Below, piece by piece: positions 1-8,766 of a stretch of DNA of 64,000 nucleotides. The notes beneath the pieces were generated by a model, which searched no databases, had not been told where the DNA came from, and saw nothing but the letters and a program-made list of their open reading frames with translations. The translations under genes were made by a program, and so were the position numbers. Each line of letters starts with the position of its first letter. The first letter of the stretch is position 1. Origin of the DNA: Pseudomonas chlororaphis (GTDB taxonomy: Bacteria; Pseudomonadota; Gammaproteobacteria; Pseudomonadales; Pseudomonadaceae); the NCBI RefSeq assembly GCF_003731765.1, contig NZ_MOAL01000003.1, positions 62,001 to 126,000 of the forward strand. Reading direction: 5' to 3'.

Positions 1-158
1 GCTTCAGCCTCAAGGACACCGCAGCCCTGGCCCGTGGCGCCAAGGGTGACGACCCCTTCGGCTTGCGCGGCGAATTTGTGCAACTGGTCGAGTTGGCGCA
101 AAGCCTGCAAACTCCGGCACCGGCCAATGCGGCCAACGTCCAGGGCCGCCTTGAGTAA
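1..158 (+). CDS. C-terminal end of a vWA-domain protein (5' end outside window)
   Basis: An open frame enters from the left edge and stops with TAA at 156-158, giving 52 residues ending FVQLVELAQSLQTPAP...QGRLE. The FGLRGEFVQLVELAQSL segment resembles the C-terminal DUF3520 tail of YfbK-type von Willebrand factor A proteins, whose family tail reads roughly DPFGYRAEFVQLV. It is followed at once by an ECF sigma factor gene, a pairing common in Pseudomonas. Function of the family is poorly defined; the assignment rests only on this short tail. Confidence 0.6.
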   Translation, partial: FSLKDTAALARGAKGDDPFGLRGEFVQLVELAQSLQTPAPANAANVQGRLE

Positions 159-195
159 TCCCATGCCTTGCAGCGAACAGGAGTTCAGCGCGCTT

Positions 196-777
196 ATGTC
201 AGCTGCACAACCCAGTGTCGACGCCCGCAGCGATGAAACGCTGCTGGCGCGCTACCGCGCCGGTGATCCCGCGGCCTTCGAGGTGCTCTACCAGCGCCAT
301 CGCCAGGGTCTTTACCGGTTTCTCCAAGGCCTGTGCAACAGCCCGGAGCTGGTTGACGAGGTGTATCAGGACACCTGGCTGAGCCTGATCCGCAGCGCCA
401 GCCAGCCCCAGGGCCGGGCGAGCTTTCGCACATGGTTGTACCAGATCGCCCGTAACCGGCTGATCGACCACTGGCGCAAGCACGGGGTGCGCAATCCGCT
501 GCACGACAGCTACGACGAAGAGGCCCACGGCCAGGCCGACAACGACCCCGGTCCCGAGCAGCAATTGAGCCTGAGTCGCGATCGGCAGCGCATTGAAGCC
601 GCCCTGCAGGACTTGCCCGCCGACCAGCGGGAAGTGTTCCTGTTGCGGGCCCATGGCGAACTGGAGTTGCCGGAGATCGCCAGCCTGACCGCCACACCGC
701 TGGAAACGGTGAAAAGCCGTTTCCGTTACGCGCTGAAAAAACTGCGTCGGCTGCTGGCCGACGAGGTACTGACATGA
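196..777 (+). CDS. ECF-type RNA polymerase sigma factor
   Basis: About 193 residues with both sigma-70 core regions. Region 2 is LARYRAGDPAAFEVLYQRHR through FRTWLYQIARNRLIDHWRKH. Region 4 is ALQDLPADQREVFLLRAHGE followed by an ETVKSRFRYALKKLRRLL recognition helix. It would redirect core polymerase to a small regulon. I chose the ATG at 196 because AGGAG lies at 179-183; an in-frame ATG at 163 would add 11 residues. Its stop overlaps the start of the next gene (ATGA at 774-777), so the downstream membrane protein is probably co-translated and a candidate partner. Regulon and inducing signal are not visible. Confidence 0.88.
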   Translation: MSAAQPSVDARSDETLLARYRAGDPAAFEVLYQRHRQGLYRFLQGLCNSPELVDEVYQDTWLSLIRSASQPQGRASFRTWLYQIARNRLIDHWRKHGVRNPLHDSYDEEAHGQADNDPGPEQQLSLSRDRQRIEAALQDLPADQREVFLLRAHGELELPEIASLTATPLETVKSRFRYALKKLRRLLADEVLT

Positions 778-1427
778 CTGACGCCCGACAAACTCCGCCG
801 TCTGCCGAAGAGCAGATGCTCACGCACCTGCGCCAACACCGTGTTGGTGAACCGCCGGCCAGCCTCGATGCGTTGATTCTGGCCAGCGCCCGGCGTGAAG
901 TCCCGGCCCCTGCACCAAGCCTGTGGCAGCGCTGGCTGAACGCCTGTCAGAAGCCGCGTTGGCAGATGGCGTTCGCCAGCCTGTTTGGTGTGGCCTTGAT
1001 CCTGACGTTGGTCCAGCGTGCGCCCGAGCAGTACCCGACGCCGATGTTGGCGCCTGCACCGGCCCCTGCTGCACCGCTGGCGCGCCTGCGGGCCGAGTCG
1101 GCACCCGCTGAGTTGGCCGGTGCCATGAGCGCGCCCGCCGCCCCTGCACCCGTGGCGCCGATGGGCCGCTTCGCCGCCTCGCCCCAGGCCGAGATGCTGA
1201 TGGATGAAGCGCCGCCGTTGGCCAAACCCTCGCCAGAACCCGCGCAAGCCAAGATGGCCAAACGTGCTGCGGCGCCGGCCAAGCCTCTGGACCAACAGCT
1301 GCGCGAGGTGTTGCGCCTGCGTAAGGACGGCCAGGCAGCCCAAGCCGATGCGCTGTTGGCGGCCTTGCACAAACGTTATCCACAGGAGGACCTGGACCAG
1401 CGCCTGAAGACCCTGAAGCCTGAATAA
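774..1427 (+). CDS. Membrane protein coupled to the ECF sigma factor, putative anti-sigma factor
   Basis: 217 residues. The soluble N-terminus (1-60) is followed by one hydrophobic segment near residues 64-80 (WQMAFASLFGVALILTLV), then an Ala/Pro-rich stretch (about 85-165) and a charged C-terminal helix with LREVLRLRKDGQAAQADALLAAL. The layout (cytoplasmic head, one TM, Pro/Ala linker, periplasmic tail) and the 4-bp overlap with the sigma gene fit an anti-sigma regulator, but I see no clear zinc-binding anti-sigma motif such as HxxxCxxC. The role is inferred from synteny only. Confidence 0.7.
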   Translation: MTDARQTPPSAEEQMLTHLRQHRVGEPPASLDALILASARREVPAPAPSLWQRWLNACQKPRWQMAFASLFGVALILTLVQRAPEQYPTPMLAPAPAPAAPLARLRAESAPAELAGAMSAPAAPAPVAPMGRFAASPQAEMLMDEAPPLAKPSPEPAQAKMAKRAAAPAKPLDQQLREVLRLRKDGQAAQADALLAALHKRYPQEDLDQRLKTLKPE

Positions 1428-1463
1428 CACGCAAGAGTTGGTCGTGAGCGCCGAAAGCGCGCA

Positions 1464-1679
1464 CTATCCAGCCAGTTTCCAGAAAGTGAGAGGCGGGTCA
1501 TGGCACCACGCATCGACCGCATAGCTGCAATGTTGAACTGCCCGATCAAGGGTGCGGATATCCGTCAGGCCATCAAGGAAAGTCGCAAGGACTTCGAACT
1601 TGAAGAGGGCGAGGAGGGTATCGATCAAGAAGCGCAGGCTGATACCCATCAGCAGGACGATCAACACGCCGAGGATCAA
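1464..1679 (-). CDS. Possible small membrane protein, unrecognised
   Basis: 71 residues from a TTG start, with a strongly hydrophobic N-terminus (ILGVLIVLLMGISLRFLIDT). The ribosome site is weak (GAG three bases before the TTG). It follows two unrecognised genes on the same strand by 21 bp, so it may be the last gene of that unit. The opposite strand has a 60-codon frame (1500-1682) rich in Asp, Glu and Gln that looks like its shadow. I cannot name it, and it may not be expressed. Confidence 0.35.
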   Translation of the reverse strand: MILGVLIVLLMGISLRFLIDTLLALFKFEVLATFLDGLTDIRTLDRAVQHCSYAVDAWCHDPPLTFWKLAG

Positions 1680-1700
1680 TGATCTCGGCGGCCGGCGCGT

Positions 1701-2165
1701 TCAGGCGTAGGGCAAAGCGGGCAGGTCGATAAACTCGGCGGCAGCGCCGTGCTCGGCCATGCGTTGTGCCCGTTGCGACAACAACCGGGTGTGGTTTTCC
1801 AACTGCCAGCGGTACCAGCTCAGGCGCTGGATGATCCGCCGTCGGCAAGGTTCTGGCAGTTGCGCCATCAGGTCGCTGCTCTCGGGCGCCCAGCGGGTGC
1901 GGGTGCTGTAGTAGCCGAACAGGTTCTCGCGCAGGCCGAAGCAGTCCTCCAGGCTTTCCTTGATGCTGTACACGTAGCCTTCGAAGCTGGTGCTCAGTTG
2001 CTGCTCGCCGTCGGCGTGGTCGCGCAGGTAGGCGAAGATGCCCGGCCAGTTGATGCAGAACAGGTGTTCGTCCCAATCGCCATCCCGGGTCAGGTACTCG
2101 CCCTGGCCGCGAAAGAACTGGGGTGTTTCCTGGCGTTCCAGGGCTGTTTCAAAGTTGCTTTTCAT
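1701..2165 (-). CDS. Unrecognised conserved-looking protein
   Basis: 154 residues starting MKSNFETALERQETPQFF. Soluble, rich in aromatic residues (WDEHLFCINWPGIFAYLRDH, LSWYRWQLENHTRLLSQRAQRM), with no signal peptide or TM segment. The ATG at 2165 lies inside the end of the upstream gene (17-bp overlap), so the two are likely translationally coupled. I do not recognise a domain. Base composition matches the core genome, so recent transfer is not suggested. Confidence 0.7.
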   Translation of the reverse strand: MKSNFETALERQETPQFFRGQGEYLTRDGDWDEHLFCINWPGIFAYLRDHADGEQQLSTSFEGYVYSIKESLEDCFGLRENLFGYYSTRTRWAPESSDLMAQLPEPCRRRIIQRLSWYRWQLENHTRLLSQRAQRMAEHGAAAEFIDLPALPYA

Positions 2166-3000
2166 CTCGTGTCCCTTTGACGTCGGCAATGCTCACGTAC
2201 AGCGCCACGCATTCGATCACGCAGTCGAAGCCGATCTCCAGGCGCAGGTGATAACCCGGGTTCAAACGGGTCAACTGGGTGCGCATGCGCCCATCGAAAC
2301 GGCAGCCGCTGACCGCCAGCTCGCTGATGCCCTGGACGTTGAGCACGAAGCTGCAGTGGGTCGGGGCCTGGCTCACCGGCCAACTGGCCGGCACGGACTG
2401 GCGCGGCAGGACGCCGGACAGGTTCAGGCTCAATTGCTCGCGTTGCAACTGCGCGCCCAAGGTGTCCAGGTCATAGGGCGTGGCCGTGATATCGAAGACG
2501 GCGCGCCAGGCTTCGGTGTTGTCGATGCTGAACAGCCAGTCGCTGGAACCGCGATCGCGGGTCGGGATGGCCCGGCACTCGGCCAGCGAAGGCAGGCTCG
2601 CGCGGGTCAGGTCTTCGTGCCACAGCTCCCGTGCTGCATTGAGCATGCGCTGGAAGAAGTCCCGGCTATTGTCGAGCACGGCGGGCCAACGGCTGGGCCA
2701 CTGATCGAATTCATAGTCGTCCTCGACGGGTTCCCAGATCTGCTCGAAGTCGTAGTCCGGATCGGCCAGGGCCGTTTCCAGGACCTCCACCAGCCGCTGC
2801 CGATGGCGAAAATTTTCCTGGTTGTAGAAGCGTTTCAGGCCGTACTGGCGGATCAGGTATTCGCGGTCTTCGGGGTCATTGGGGTTGTAGCGGCTTAGTT
2901 CGGCATCCAGTTCCGGGGGCATGTCATAGCCAATGAACCAGGCGATGCAGGAGCGCAACTCGGGTTGGTAGGGTTGGTTGAACAGCGGATGGCGCAGCAT
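2149..3000 (-). CDS. Unrecognised protein, first gene of a two-gene unit
   Basis: 283 residues starting MLRHPLFNQPYQPEL. The start at 3000 has a strong GGAGG four bases upstream, so I prefer it over a longer frame beginning at 3051. The protein is acidic and aromatic (DYDFEQIWEPVEDDYEFDQW), with no TM or signal peptide. The C-terminal 90 residues read like a beta-rich domain (TQLTRLNPGYHLRLEIGFDCVIECVALYVSIADVKG). Overlap with the next gene suggests they act together. No family is recognised. Confidence 0.75.
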   Translation of the reverse strand: MLRHPLFNQPYQPELRSCIAWFIGYDMPPELDAELSRYNPNDPEDREYLIRQYGLKRFYNQENFRHRQRLVEVLETALADPDYDFEQIWEPVEDDYEFDQWPSRWPAVLDNSRDFFQRMLNAARELWHEDLTRASLPSLAECRAIPTRDRGSSDWLFSIDNTEAWRAVFDITATPYDLDTLGAQLQREQLSLNLSGVLPRQSVPASWPVSQAPTHCSFVLNVQGISELAVSGCRFDGRMRTQLTRLNPGYHLRLEIGFDCVIECVALYVSIADVKGTRDEKQL

Positions 3001-3096
3001 GGGGACCTCCTGTCCAGAGGGCGCCGAATGTAGCAAGTTGCGCCCCGTCACGACAGCGCTCGGTTGCGCGCGGCGGACGGGGCGTGTCGCAGGGGC

Positions 3097-4428
3097 TTAG
3101 AAGTCGGCGATGAATTGCACGCCGCCGACCACGGCCGAGTCGGTCTGGGTCAGGCCGCCGGGGTATTTCACGTACTGCAGGTTGGGCCGCACCATCAGCC
3201 ACCGGGTGGCCTGGTAGCCGTAGTTGATTTCATAGCTGTATTCGCGCTTCTGCTCCGGCACGTAGAGGGCGTCGTCCAGGGCGTTCACTCCGTTGCTGGC
3301 GTTGATCAGCTCGGCGTTGCGACTGACCCGGTCGTTGACCTTGAGCCGCGAGGCGCCGAGGCCGACAGTGTCGTCCGGGCGCGAGGCAAAAGGCCCGCGA
3401 TAGATCAGGCCGACCTGGATCAGGTTCTTCACCATGCTGCTGTCCGGGTCGTTGAAGGTCAGGTTGGTGAATACGTTCAGCCCGCGCTTGTTGTTGCCGT
3501 CGACAGTGGTCAGTTGCTGCTGGGCCGAGAGCCACCAGCCGCTGTTGTCGGCGTATTTCTTGTACGGCTGGCCACTGAGGGCCGCGGCGTTGCCGTTGGC
3601 GTCCTTGAGCGGGTCGCGGCCGTCCACGTCGCTGTAGTAATAGCCCAGGTGGTACTCGGAAGAGAGGTCGTTGATCCGGCCTTTCCACACCGCTTCCACC
3701 GGGAAGCTGGTGCCGATGGAGCCGGCGATAAACGGCTTGAAGCCGTTGCTCAGCTCGGCGTTGCCGGGGTTCTTGTCGTAGGCGCCGGCCTGCACATAAA
3801 ACTCGGGGGTGAACTGGTAGCGCGCGCGGATAGCCCACTGGCTGATGGGGAAGCTGTTCCAGGTGCCGTTCCAGTTGCCTTCCTGGGAGCCGCACAGGGT
3901 CACGTTCTGGAATTCGCAGGGGAACTGGTCGAAGTCTTCGCCGTGGCCGAAGCGGCCGAGCTTCACCGCCAGTTTGCGCTCGAAGAATTTCTGCTCGTAC
4001 CACAGCTGCGACAGGCGCCAGGCGTTGCCGCCGCCGTAGACTTCCATGGTCGAGGTCAGGCCGGTGGCGTCGGGGTGGTGCACGCGGTCGTTGGTGATGT
4101 CCTTGCCATGGCGTTCGCCGATGCCGATGCGCAGCGTCGCGTCCTGCCAGCCCAGGAGCTTTTGCAGGTCCATGTCGACGCCGAGGATGATCTGGTCGCT
4201 GAGCCTTGCTGTGGTGCTGCTGTCATAGCCACCGGCCAGGTTGGAACCCAGCTCGGCGACGTATTTGAGGGTGAAGTCGAAGCCCTGTTCAGCGAGCTTT
4301 TGCCGCTCGCCGTTCCAGTCTCCCAGCAGCCAGGGCGACTGAGGATCGAGGGCGTCATAAGCGAAGCTGCCGGCGGAGAAACCACTGGCCAGCAGGCACA
4401 GTACAACCCCGGAAAAGTGTGTGTTCAT
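3097..4428 (-). CDS. OprB-family carbohydrate-selective porin
   Basis: 443 residues. It has a short signal peptide (cleavage near SAGSFA-YDALD), then an outer-membrane beta-barrel ending in Phe (QFIADF), typical for BAM-recognised porins. Landmarks of the OprB family are SPWLLGDWNGERQKLAEQGFDF at the N-terminus and long YEINYGYQATRWLMVRPNLQYVKYPGG strands at the C-terminus. It would admit sugars across the outer membrane. It sits downstream of the L-rhamnose catabolic genes on the same strand, so rhamnose is the probable cargo, although a 10-bp-stem hairpin lies between it and the dehydrogenase gene. Confidence 0.93.
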   Translation of the reverse strand: MNTHFSGVVLCLLASGFSAGSFAYDALDPQSPWLLGDWNGERQKLAEQGFDFTLKYVAELGSNLAGGYDSSTTARLSDQIILGVDMDLQKLLGWQDATLRIGIGERHGKDITNDRVHHPDATGLTSTMEVYGGGNAWRLSQLWYEQKFFERKLAVKLGRFGHGEDFDQFPCEFQNVTLCGSQEGNWNGTWNSFPISQWAIRARYQFTPEFYVQAGAYDKNPGNAELSNGFKPFIAGSIGTSFPVEAVWKGRINDLSSEYHLGYYYSDVDGRDPLKDANGNAAALSGQPYKKYADNSGWWLSAQQQLTTVDGNNKRGLNVFTNLTFNDPDSSMVKNLIQVGLIYRGPFASRPDDTVGLGASRLKVNDRVSRNAELINASNGVNALDDALYVPEQKREYSYEINYGYQATRWLMVRPNLQYVKYPGGLTQTDSAVVGGVQFIADF

Positions 4429-4540
4429 GAGCAGATCTACCTGTTGTTATTGTTGTGGGTGCAGCCCCGCGCGCGGCTTTTACCAGGCGCAGTGATCCGC
4501 GACGTGGCATGCACGTCGGTCGCGGAAGTCGGGGGAGTGG

Positions 4541-4566
4541 CCGGGCCTGAACGGGGTCAGGCCCGG
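4541..4566 (-). terminator. Hairpin between the aldehyde dehydrogenase gene and the porin gene
   Basis: CCGGGCCTGA at 4541-4550 pairs perfectly with TCAGGCCCGG at 4557-4566 across a 6-base loop. It starts 6 bp after the dehydrogenase stop. No long T-run follows, so it may be an attenuator or mRNA-stabilising hairpin that sets the porin level relative to the enzymes. Confidence 0.5.
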
Positions 4567-4572
4567 CGCGGT

Positions 4573-6009
4573 TCAGCCTTGCAGGTACACCACGTGGGTG
4601 TGGGTGTACTCGTAGAGGCCGTGCTTGCCATCGGCGCCACCGATGCCGGATTTACGTACCCCGGCATGGAAGCCCTGCATGGCCTCGAAGTTTTCCCGGT
4701 TGACGTAGGTCTCGCCGAAGTCCAGCTCACGCACCGCGTGCATGGCCTGGCTCAGGCTGCGGGTGTAGATCGACGAGGTCAGGCCGTAGTCGCTGTCGTT
4801 GGCCAGGGCGATGGCTTCGTCCAGGTCGTCGATGATCTGGATCGGCAATACCGGGCCGAAGATTTCCTCGCGCATGATCGCCATGTCGGCGCTGCAACCG
4901 GCCAGCACCGTGGGCTGGTAGTGGAAGCCCGCAGGCCGGTCGGCCACGTTGCCGCCGGTGATCACCCGGGCGCCCTGGCTGCGGGCGATGCGGACTTTTT
5001 CCGCGACCTTGTCCAGGCCGGCCTGGTTAATCAGCGGGCCCATTTCCACGCTGCTGTCGGCCAGCGGGTCGCCGTAGCGGGTGGCGCTCATGGCTTGGCC
5101 CATGCGCTCGATAAAGTCCTCGGCGACGCTGCGCTGCACATAGACCCGCTCGGCGCAGTTGCACACCTGGCCGGTGTTGATGATCCGCGAATCACGGATG
5201 GCTTTGACCGCCAGTTCCAAGTCGGCGTCGGCCAGGACAATGGCCGGTGCCTTGCCCCCCAGTTCCAGGTTGAGCTTGGTCAGGTTCGGCGCGGCGGCGG
5301 CCATGATCCGTGCCCCGGTGGCCACGCTGCCGGTGAAGCTGACCATGTCGATGCCCTTGTGGCTGCTCAGTTGGCCGCCGACGCTGCCGGCGCCGCTGAC
5401 CACGTTGAACACCCCGGCCGGCAAGTCGGTTTCAGCCACCAGCTTGGCGAATTCGAAGCAGTTGTTCGGGGTTTCCTCACTGGGCTTGATGACGATGGTG
5501 TTGCCGGTGATCAGCGCCGGCGCCAACTTGCGCGCGATCAGGAAGAACGGGAAGTTCCACGGCAGGATACCGGCCACCACGCCCAGGGGTTTGCGGAACA
5601 GGAAGATGTTCTCGCCGGGGCGGTCGCTGGTGATGATCTCGCCTTCGATGCGCCGCGCCCACTCGGCCATGTAGTCCAGGTAGTCGGCGGTGAAGTTGAC
5701 TTCCACTTCCGCCAGGGCCGAGATCTTGCCTTGCTCGGCGGTGATGGCCCGCGCCAGTTGCGGCACGTTGGCGCGGATTTTCGCTGCGATCTGCCGCAGG
5801 AACTGGCCGCGTTCGTTGGCCGGTTTGCGCGCCCAGTCCTTTTGCGCCCCTCGGGCGGCGGCGATGGCCTGGTCCACGTCTTCCTGGGTCGAGGCGGGCA
5901 CGTGGGACAGCAGTGCGCCGGTGGCCGGGTTCGTCACAGGCAGGTGCTCGGCGCTGGCACGAAAAGTACCGGCGATGTAGTTCTGGTAGATCGGTAGGGT
6001 CTGGCTCAT
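4573..6009 (-). CDS. NAD(P)-dependent aldehyde dehydrogenase, probable L-lactaldehyde dehydrogenase
   Basis: 478 residues, full length for the ALDH superfamily. Catalytic features are PWNFPFFLIARKLAPAL (the active-site Asn region), LELGGKAPAIVL (general-base Glu), GQVCNCAERVYV (catalytic Cys in the first Cys pair) and REEIFGPVLPI (cofactor Glu). The start at 6009 follows AGGAGA. In the oxidative L-rhamnose route the aldolase yields pyruvate plus L-lactaldehyde, and an AldA-type enzyme oxidises the latter to L-lactate; position in this operon supports that substrate. Substrate choice is inference from context. Confidence 0.9.
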   Translation of the reverse strand: MSQTLPIYQNYIAGTFRASAEHLPVTNPATGALLSHVPASTQEDVDQAIAAARGAQKDWARKPANERGQFLRQIAAKIRANVPQLARAITAEQGKISALAEVEVNFTADYLDYMAEWARRIEGEIITSDRPGENIFLFRKPLGVVAGILPWNFPFFLIARKLAPALITGNTIVIKPSEETPNNCFEFAKLVAETDLPAGVFNVVSGAGSVGGQLSSHKGIDMVSFTGSVATGARIMAAAAPNLTKLNLELGGKAPAIVLADADLELAVKAIRDSRIINTGQVCNCAERVYVQRSVAEDFIERMGQAMSATRYGDPLADSSVEMGPLINQAGLDKVAEKVRIARSQGARVITGGNVADRPAGFHYQPTVLAGCSADMAIMREEIFGPVLPIQIIDDLDEAIALANDSDYGLTSSIYTRSLSQAMHAVRELDFGETYVNRENFEAMQGFHAGVRKSGIGGADGKHGLYEYTHTHVVYLQG

Positions 6010-6029
6010 GGCGCGTTCTCCTGGGCGAC

Positions 6030-6836
6030 TCAGTAAGTGCGGGAGGGGGTGGTGGCGGCGCTGCTGTCCGGCTCGCGATAGCGCGCCAGGTTGCTCAGTG
6101 CGGCCTGGCGGAACAGGCTGATGTCGATGCCCACGGCAATGAACTGGCAGCCCCATTCACGGTAGCGGCGGGCGTCCTCTTCGAAGGGCGCGAGGATCCC
6201 GGCGACCTTGCCGGCGGCCAGGGTGGCGTCGATGGCGGTGCGGATCTGCGCCTGCACGTCCGGGTGCCCCGGGTTACCGGGGAAACCCAGGCCGGAGGAC
6301 AGGTCCGCCGGGCCGACGAACACCGCATGCACGCCTTCGACCGCGGCGATCTCGGCGACGTTTTCCACCCCCAGGCGCGACTCCACCTGGACGATCAGGC
6401 ACAGCTCTTCATGGGCGGTGGCCAGGTAGTCGGGTACGCCGTCCCAGCGCGTGGCCCGGGCCAGGCCGCCGCCGACGCCGCGAATGCCGTGGGGCGGATA
6501 CCGCATGGCGCGCACCAGTTGGCGGGCCTGTTCGGCGGTTTCGACCATGGGCACCATCAGGCTTTGCACGCCGATATCCAGCAGTTGCTTGATCAGGGTG
6601 CTGTCGCCATTCACTGCGCGTACCACGGGTGCCGTGGGGTAGGGCGCCACGGCCTGCAATTGGCCGAGGATGCTGGGCACGGTGTTGGGCGCGTGCTCGC
6701 CGTCGATCAGCAGCCAGTCGTAACCGGTGCCGGCGGCAATTTCCGCCGCATAACCGGTGGCGAAGCCGGCCCACAGGCCGTATTGGGTGTCGCCGCCGGT
6801 GAGGGCAGCCTTGAAGCGATTGCGAGGCATCTGCAT
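6030..6836 (-). CDS. rhmA: HpcH/HpaI aldolase, probable 2-keto-3-deoxy-L-rhamnonate aldolase
   Basis: 268 residues of the class II (divalent-metal) HpcH/HpaI family. It has [32 protein letters not shown] at the N-terminus ([13 protein letters not shown] is the family signature), [15 protein letters not shown], the metal-binding Glu in [13 protein letters not shown], and [17 protein letters not shown]. It resembles E. coli YfaU/RhmA, which splits 2-keto-3-deoxy-L-rhamnonate into pyruvate and L-lactaldehyde. It lies 20 bp before the aldehyde dehydrogenase gene and 15 bp after the SDR gene, so it is operonic. Confidence 0.92.
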   Translation of the reverse strand: MQMPRNRFKAALTGGDTQYGLWAGFATGYAAEIAAGTGYDWLLIDGEHAPNTVPSILGQLQAVAPYPTAPVVRAVNGDSTLIKQLLDIGVQSLMVPMVETAEQARQLVRAMRYPPHGIRGVGGGLARATRWDGVPDYLATAHEELCLIVQVESRLGVENVAEIAAVEGVHAVFVGPADLSSGLGFPGNPGHPDVQAQIRTAIDATLAAGKVAGILAPFEEDARRYREWGCQFIAVGIDISLFRQAALSNLARYREPDSSAATTPSRTY

Positions 6837-6851
6837 GGCGGGGCTCCCGGG

Positions 6852-7622
6852 TTATTGCAGGTTGACGAACAGGCCGCCGTCCACCAGCAGCGCGGCGCCG
6901 GTGACGTAGCGCGCCATGTCGGAGGCCAGGAACACGATCGGCCCGGCGATATCGTCCGGCTCACCCAAGCGGCCCAGTGGCGTGCGCTGGATCATGTACT
7001 CGCGCTTCTCCGGGTTGGCGAAGTCGTCCTTGTTGATGTCGGTGGCGATGGAGCCCGGCAGCACCGAGTTGCAGCGAATGCCGTACGGGCCCAGGGCGAT
7101 GGCACAGGACTGCATCAGGGAATGCAGGCCGGCCTTGGTCGGCGTGTAGTGGGTCTGCATGCCACCGCCCACCAGGGCGCTGATGGAACTGACGGCGATG
7201 ATCGCGCCGCCGGTGCCCTGGCGTTTCATCTGGTTGGCGGCGGCCTGCACGGCGAAATAGGCGCCGTTGAGGTTGGTGTTGACGGTCTTCAGGTACACCT
7301 CTTTCGGCATGTCGAGGAAGGAGTGGAACGGGCAGATACCGGCGTTGTTGACGAACACATCGACACTGCCGAAGGCCTCGACGGCGGCGTCCACCAGGCG
7401 CTCGCCGGTGTCCAGGTCAGCGGCATCGCTGCCCACCTGGATTGCCTGGCCGCCAAAGGCTTCGATTTCTTTGAGCAGGCTGGCGGCGGCTTCATGGCCC
7501 TGGGCGCTGCCGCTGTGGGCGACCACCACACGGCCGCCCTGGCGGGCGCATTCGAGGGCTGCAGCGCGGCCGATGCCACGGGAGGCGCCGGTGATGATGA
7601 CGGTCTTGTCTTTGAGCAACAT
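6852..7622 (-). CDS. SDR-family oxidoreductase, probable L-rhamnose 1-dehydrogenase
   Basis: 256 residues, classical short-chain dehydrogenase. It has the TGASRGIGR dinucleotide-binding loop near residues 11-19, NNAG near 92-95, catalytic Ser in AVSSISAL and Tyr-x-x-x-Lys as YTPTK. The C-terminus FVNLQ is typical for sugar SDRs. In this cluster the missing first step is oxidation of L-rhamnose to L-rhamnono-1,4-lactone, which SDR enzymes (LRA1 type) carry out. Specificity is inferred from neighbours, not from residues. Confidence 0.9.
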   Translation of the reverse strand: MLLKDKTVIITGASRGIGRAAALECARQGGRVVVAHSGSAQGHEAAASLLKEIEAFGGQAIQVGSDAADLDTGERLVDAAVEAFGSVDVFVNNAGICPFHSFLDMPKEVYLKTVNTNLNGAYFAVQAAANQMKRQGTGGAIIAVSSISALVGGGMQTHYTPTKAGLHSLMQSCAIALGPYGIRCNSVLPGSIATDINKDDFANPEKREYMIQRTPLGRLGEPDDIAGPIVFLASDMARYVTGAALLVDGGLFVNLQ

Positions 7623-7646
7623 AAAGAGACTCCTTTGGAAGTGGGA

Positions 7647-8705
7647 TCAGCCCAGGTAATTGCCGTAGCCGACCATGGCGATGGACGCCAGGATCACGGC
7701 GATGCCCAGCAGCAGCACCTGTTTGGTCCGAGCGCTGGTGCCTTGCCATTCACGGAAGTACAGGCCCCAGAAATTCGACACGATGATAATGAACGACATG
7801 TGCAGCACCCAGGAGCTGGCGTCGTTGTGCATGCGGCTGGCGCCCATGCCGTAGAAGAAAAACTGCAGGAACCACAGGGTGCCGGCGGCGGCCACCAGCA
7901 GGTAGTTGCGCAGCAGCGGGGTGGAGCGGTCGGTGTAGTTGTGGAAGGTGCGGTTGCGGTAGTTGAGCCACAGGCACCAGATGCCGTTGGTGGTCAGGCC
8001 GCCCCACATGATCACCATGAAGGTCACGTTGTTCTGGAACAGGCTGTTGGCGCCGTGGGCGATGGCGGCTTCGGCCAGGGGTTGGCCGGCGGCGATGCCG
8101 TAGCTGAAGCAGGCGCTGAGCACCCCGGAAATCAATGCCACCAGGGCACCCTTGGCCAGGGAGAACTCCTTGACGCTTTCGAACTTGGTGCTGTCCGGTA
8201 CTTCCCGTTCCTTGACCAGCCCGGCGCGGCCGCACAGGGCGATGCCCAGCAGGGATACCAGCACACCGATCAACACCCAATGACCGCCGGGGTTGCCGAG
8301 CATCTCGGTGAAGGTGCCGGCCTGGGCGTCGGTGAACAGGTCGCGGTAGATCGGCGGCATCAGCGCGCCCAGGGCCGAGGTCAGGCCCATGATCAACGAC
8401 ATGCCCAGGGACAGGCCGAGGTAGCGCATGGTCAGGCCGAAGGTCAGCCCGCCGATGCCCCAGAGCACGCCGAAGAAGTAGGTCCAGAACAGGGTGATGC
8501 TGTCGGCGTTGCGCAGGATCTCGACAAAGCCCGGCACCGTCAGCTGCGCCGCAATCAGCGGCACCACCAGCCAGGACACCAGGCCACCGGTGATCCAGTA
8601 GCTCTCCCAGGCCCAGCCCCCGACTTTCTTGTAGGGGATATAGAAACTGCCGGAGGCGAAGCCACCGATAAAGTGCAGGATCACTCCCAGAAAAATGATT
8701 TCCAC
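7647..8705 (-). CDS. rhaT: L-rhamnose/proton symporter, RhaT family
   Basis: 352 residues with about ten hydrophobic helices. It begins MEIIFLGVILHFIGGFASGSFYIPYKKVGGWAWESYW, which is the RhaT N-terminal signature, and contains GLTMRYLGLSLGMSLIMGLTSALGAL and FLQFFFYGMGASRM. It sits in the inner membrane and would take up L-rhamnose with a proton. The gene lies between the mutarotase and the dehydrogenase, matching its expected use. Confidence 0.94.
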   Translation of the reverse strand: MEIIFLGVILHFIGGFASGSFYIPYKKVGGWAWESYWITGGLVSWLVVPLIAAQLTVPGFVEILRNADSITLFWTYFFGVLWGIGGLTFGLTMRYLGLSLGMSLIMGLTSALGALMPPIYRDLFTDAQAGTFTEMLGNPGGHWVLIGVLVSLLGIALCGRAGLVKEREVPDSTKFESVKEFSLAKGALVALISGVLSACFSYGIAAGQPLAEAAIAHGANSLFQNNVTFMVIMWGGLTTNGIWCLWLNYRNRTFHNYTDRSTPLLRNYLLVAAAGTLWFLQFFFYGMGASRMHNDASSWVLHMSFIIIVSNFWGLYFREWQGTSARTKQVLLLGIAVILASIAMVGYGNYLG

Positions 8706-8766
8706 GTTGCGCGTTCCTTTTTATTGTTATGGGCGGTCAAGGCCGGCGCCGAGGCACCGGCAGGGT

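Noticed and set aside
1500..1682. 60-codon plus-strand frame
   Set aside because: Asp/Glu/Gln-rich low-complexity C-terminus opposite a hydrophobic frame; neither is certain, but this one looks like the shadow.
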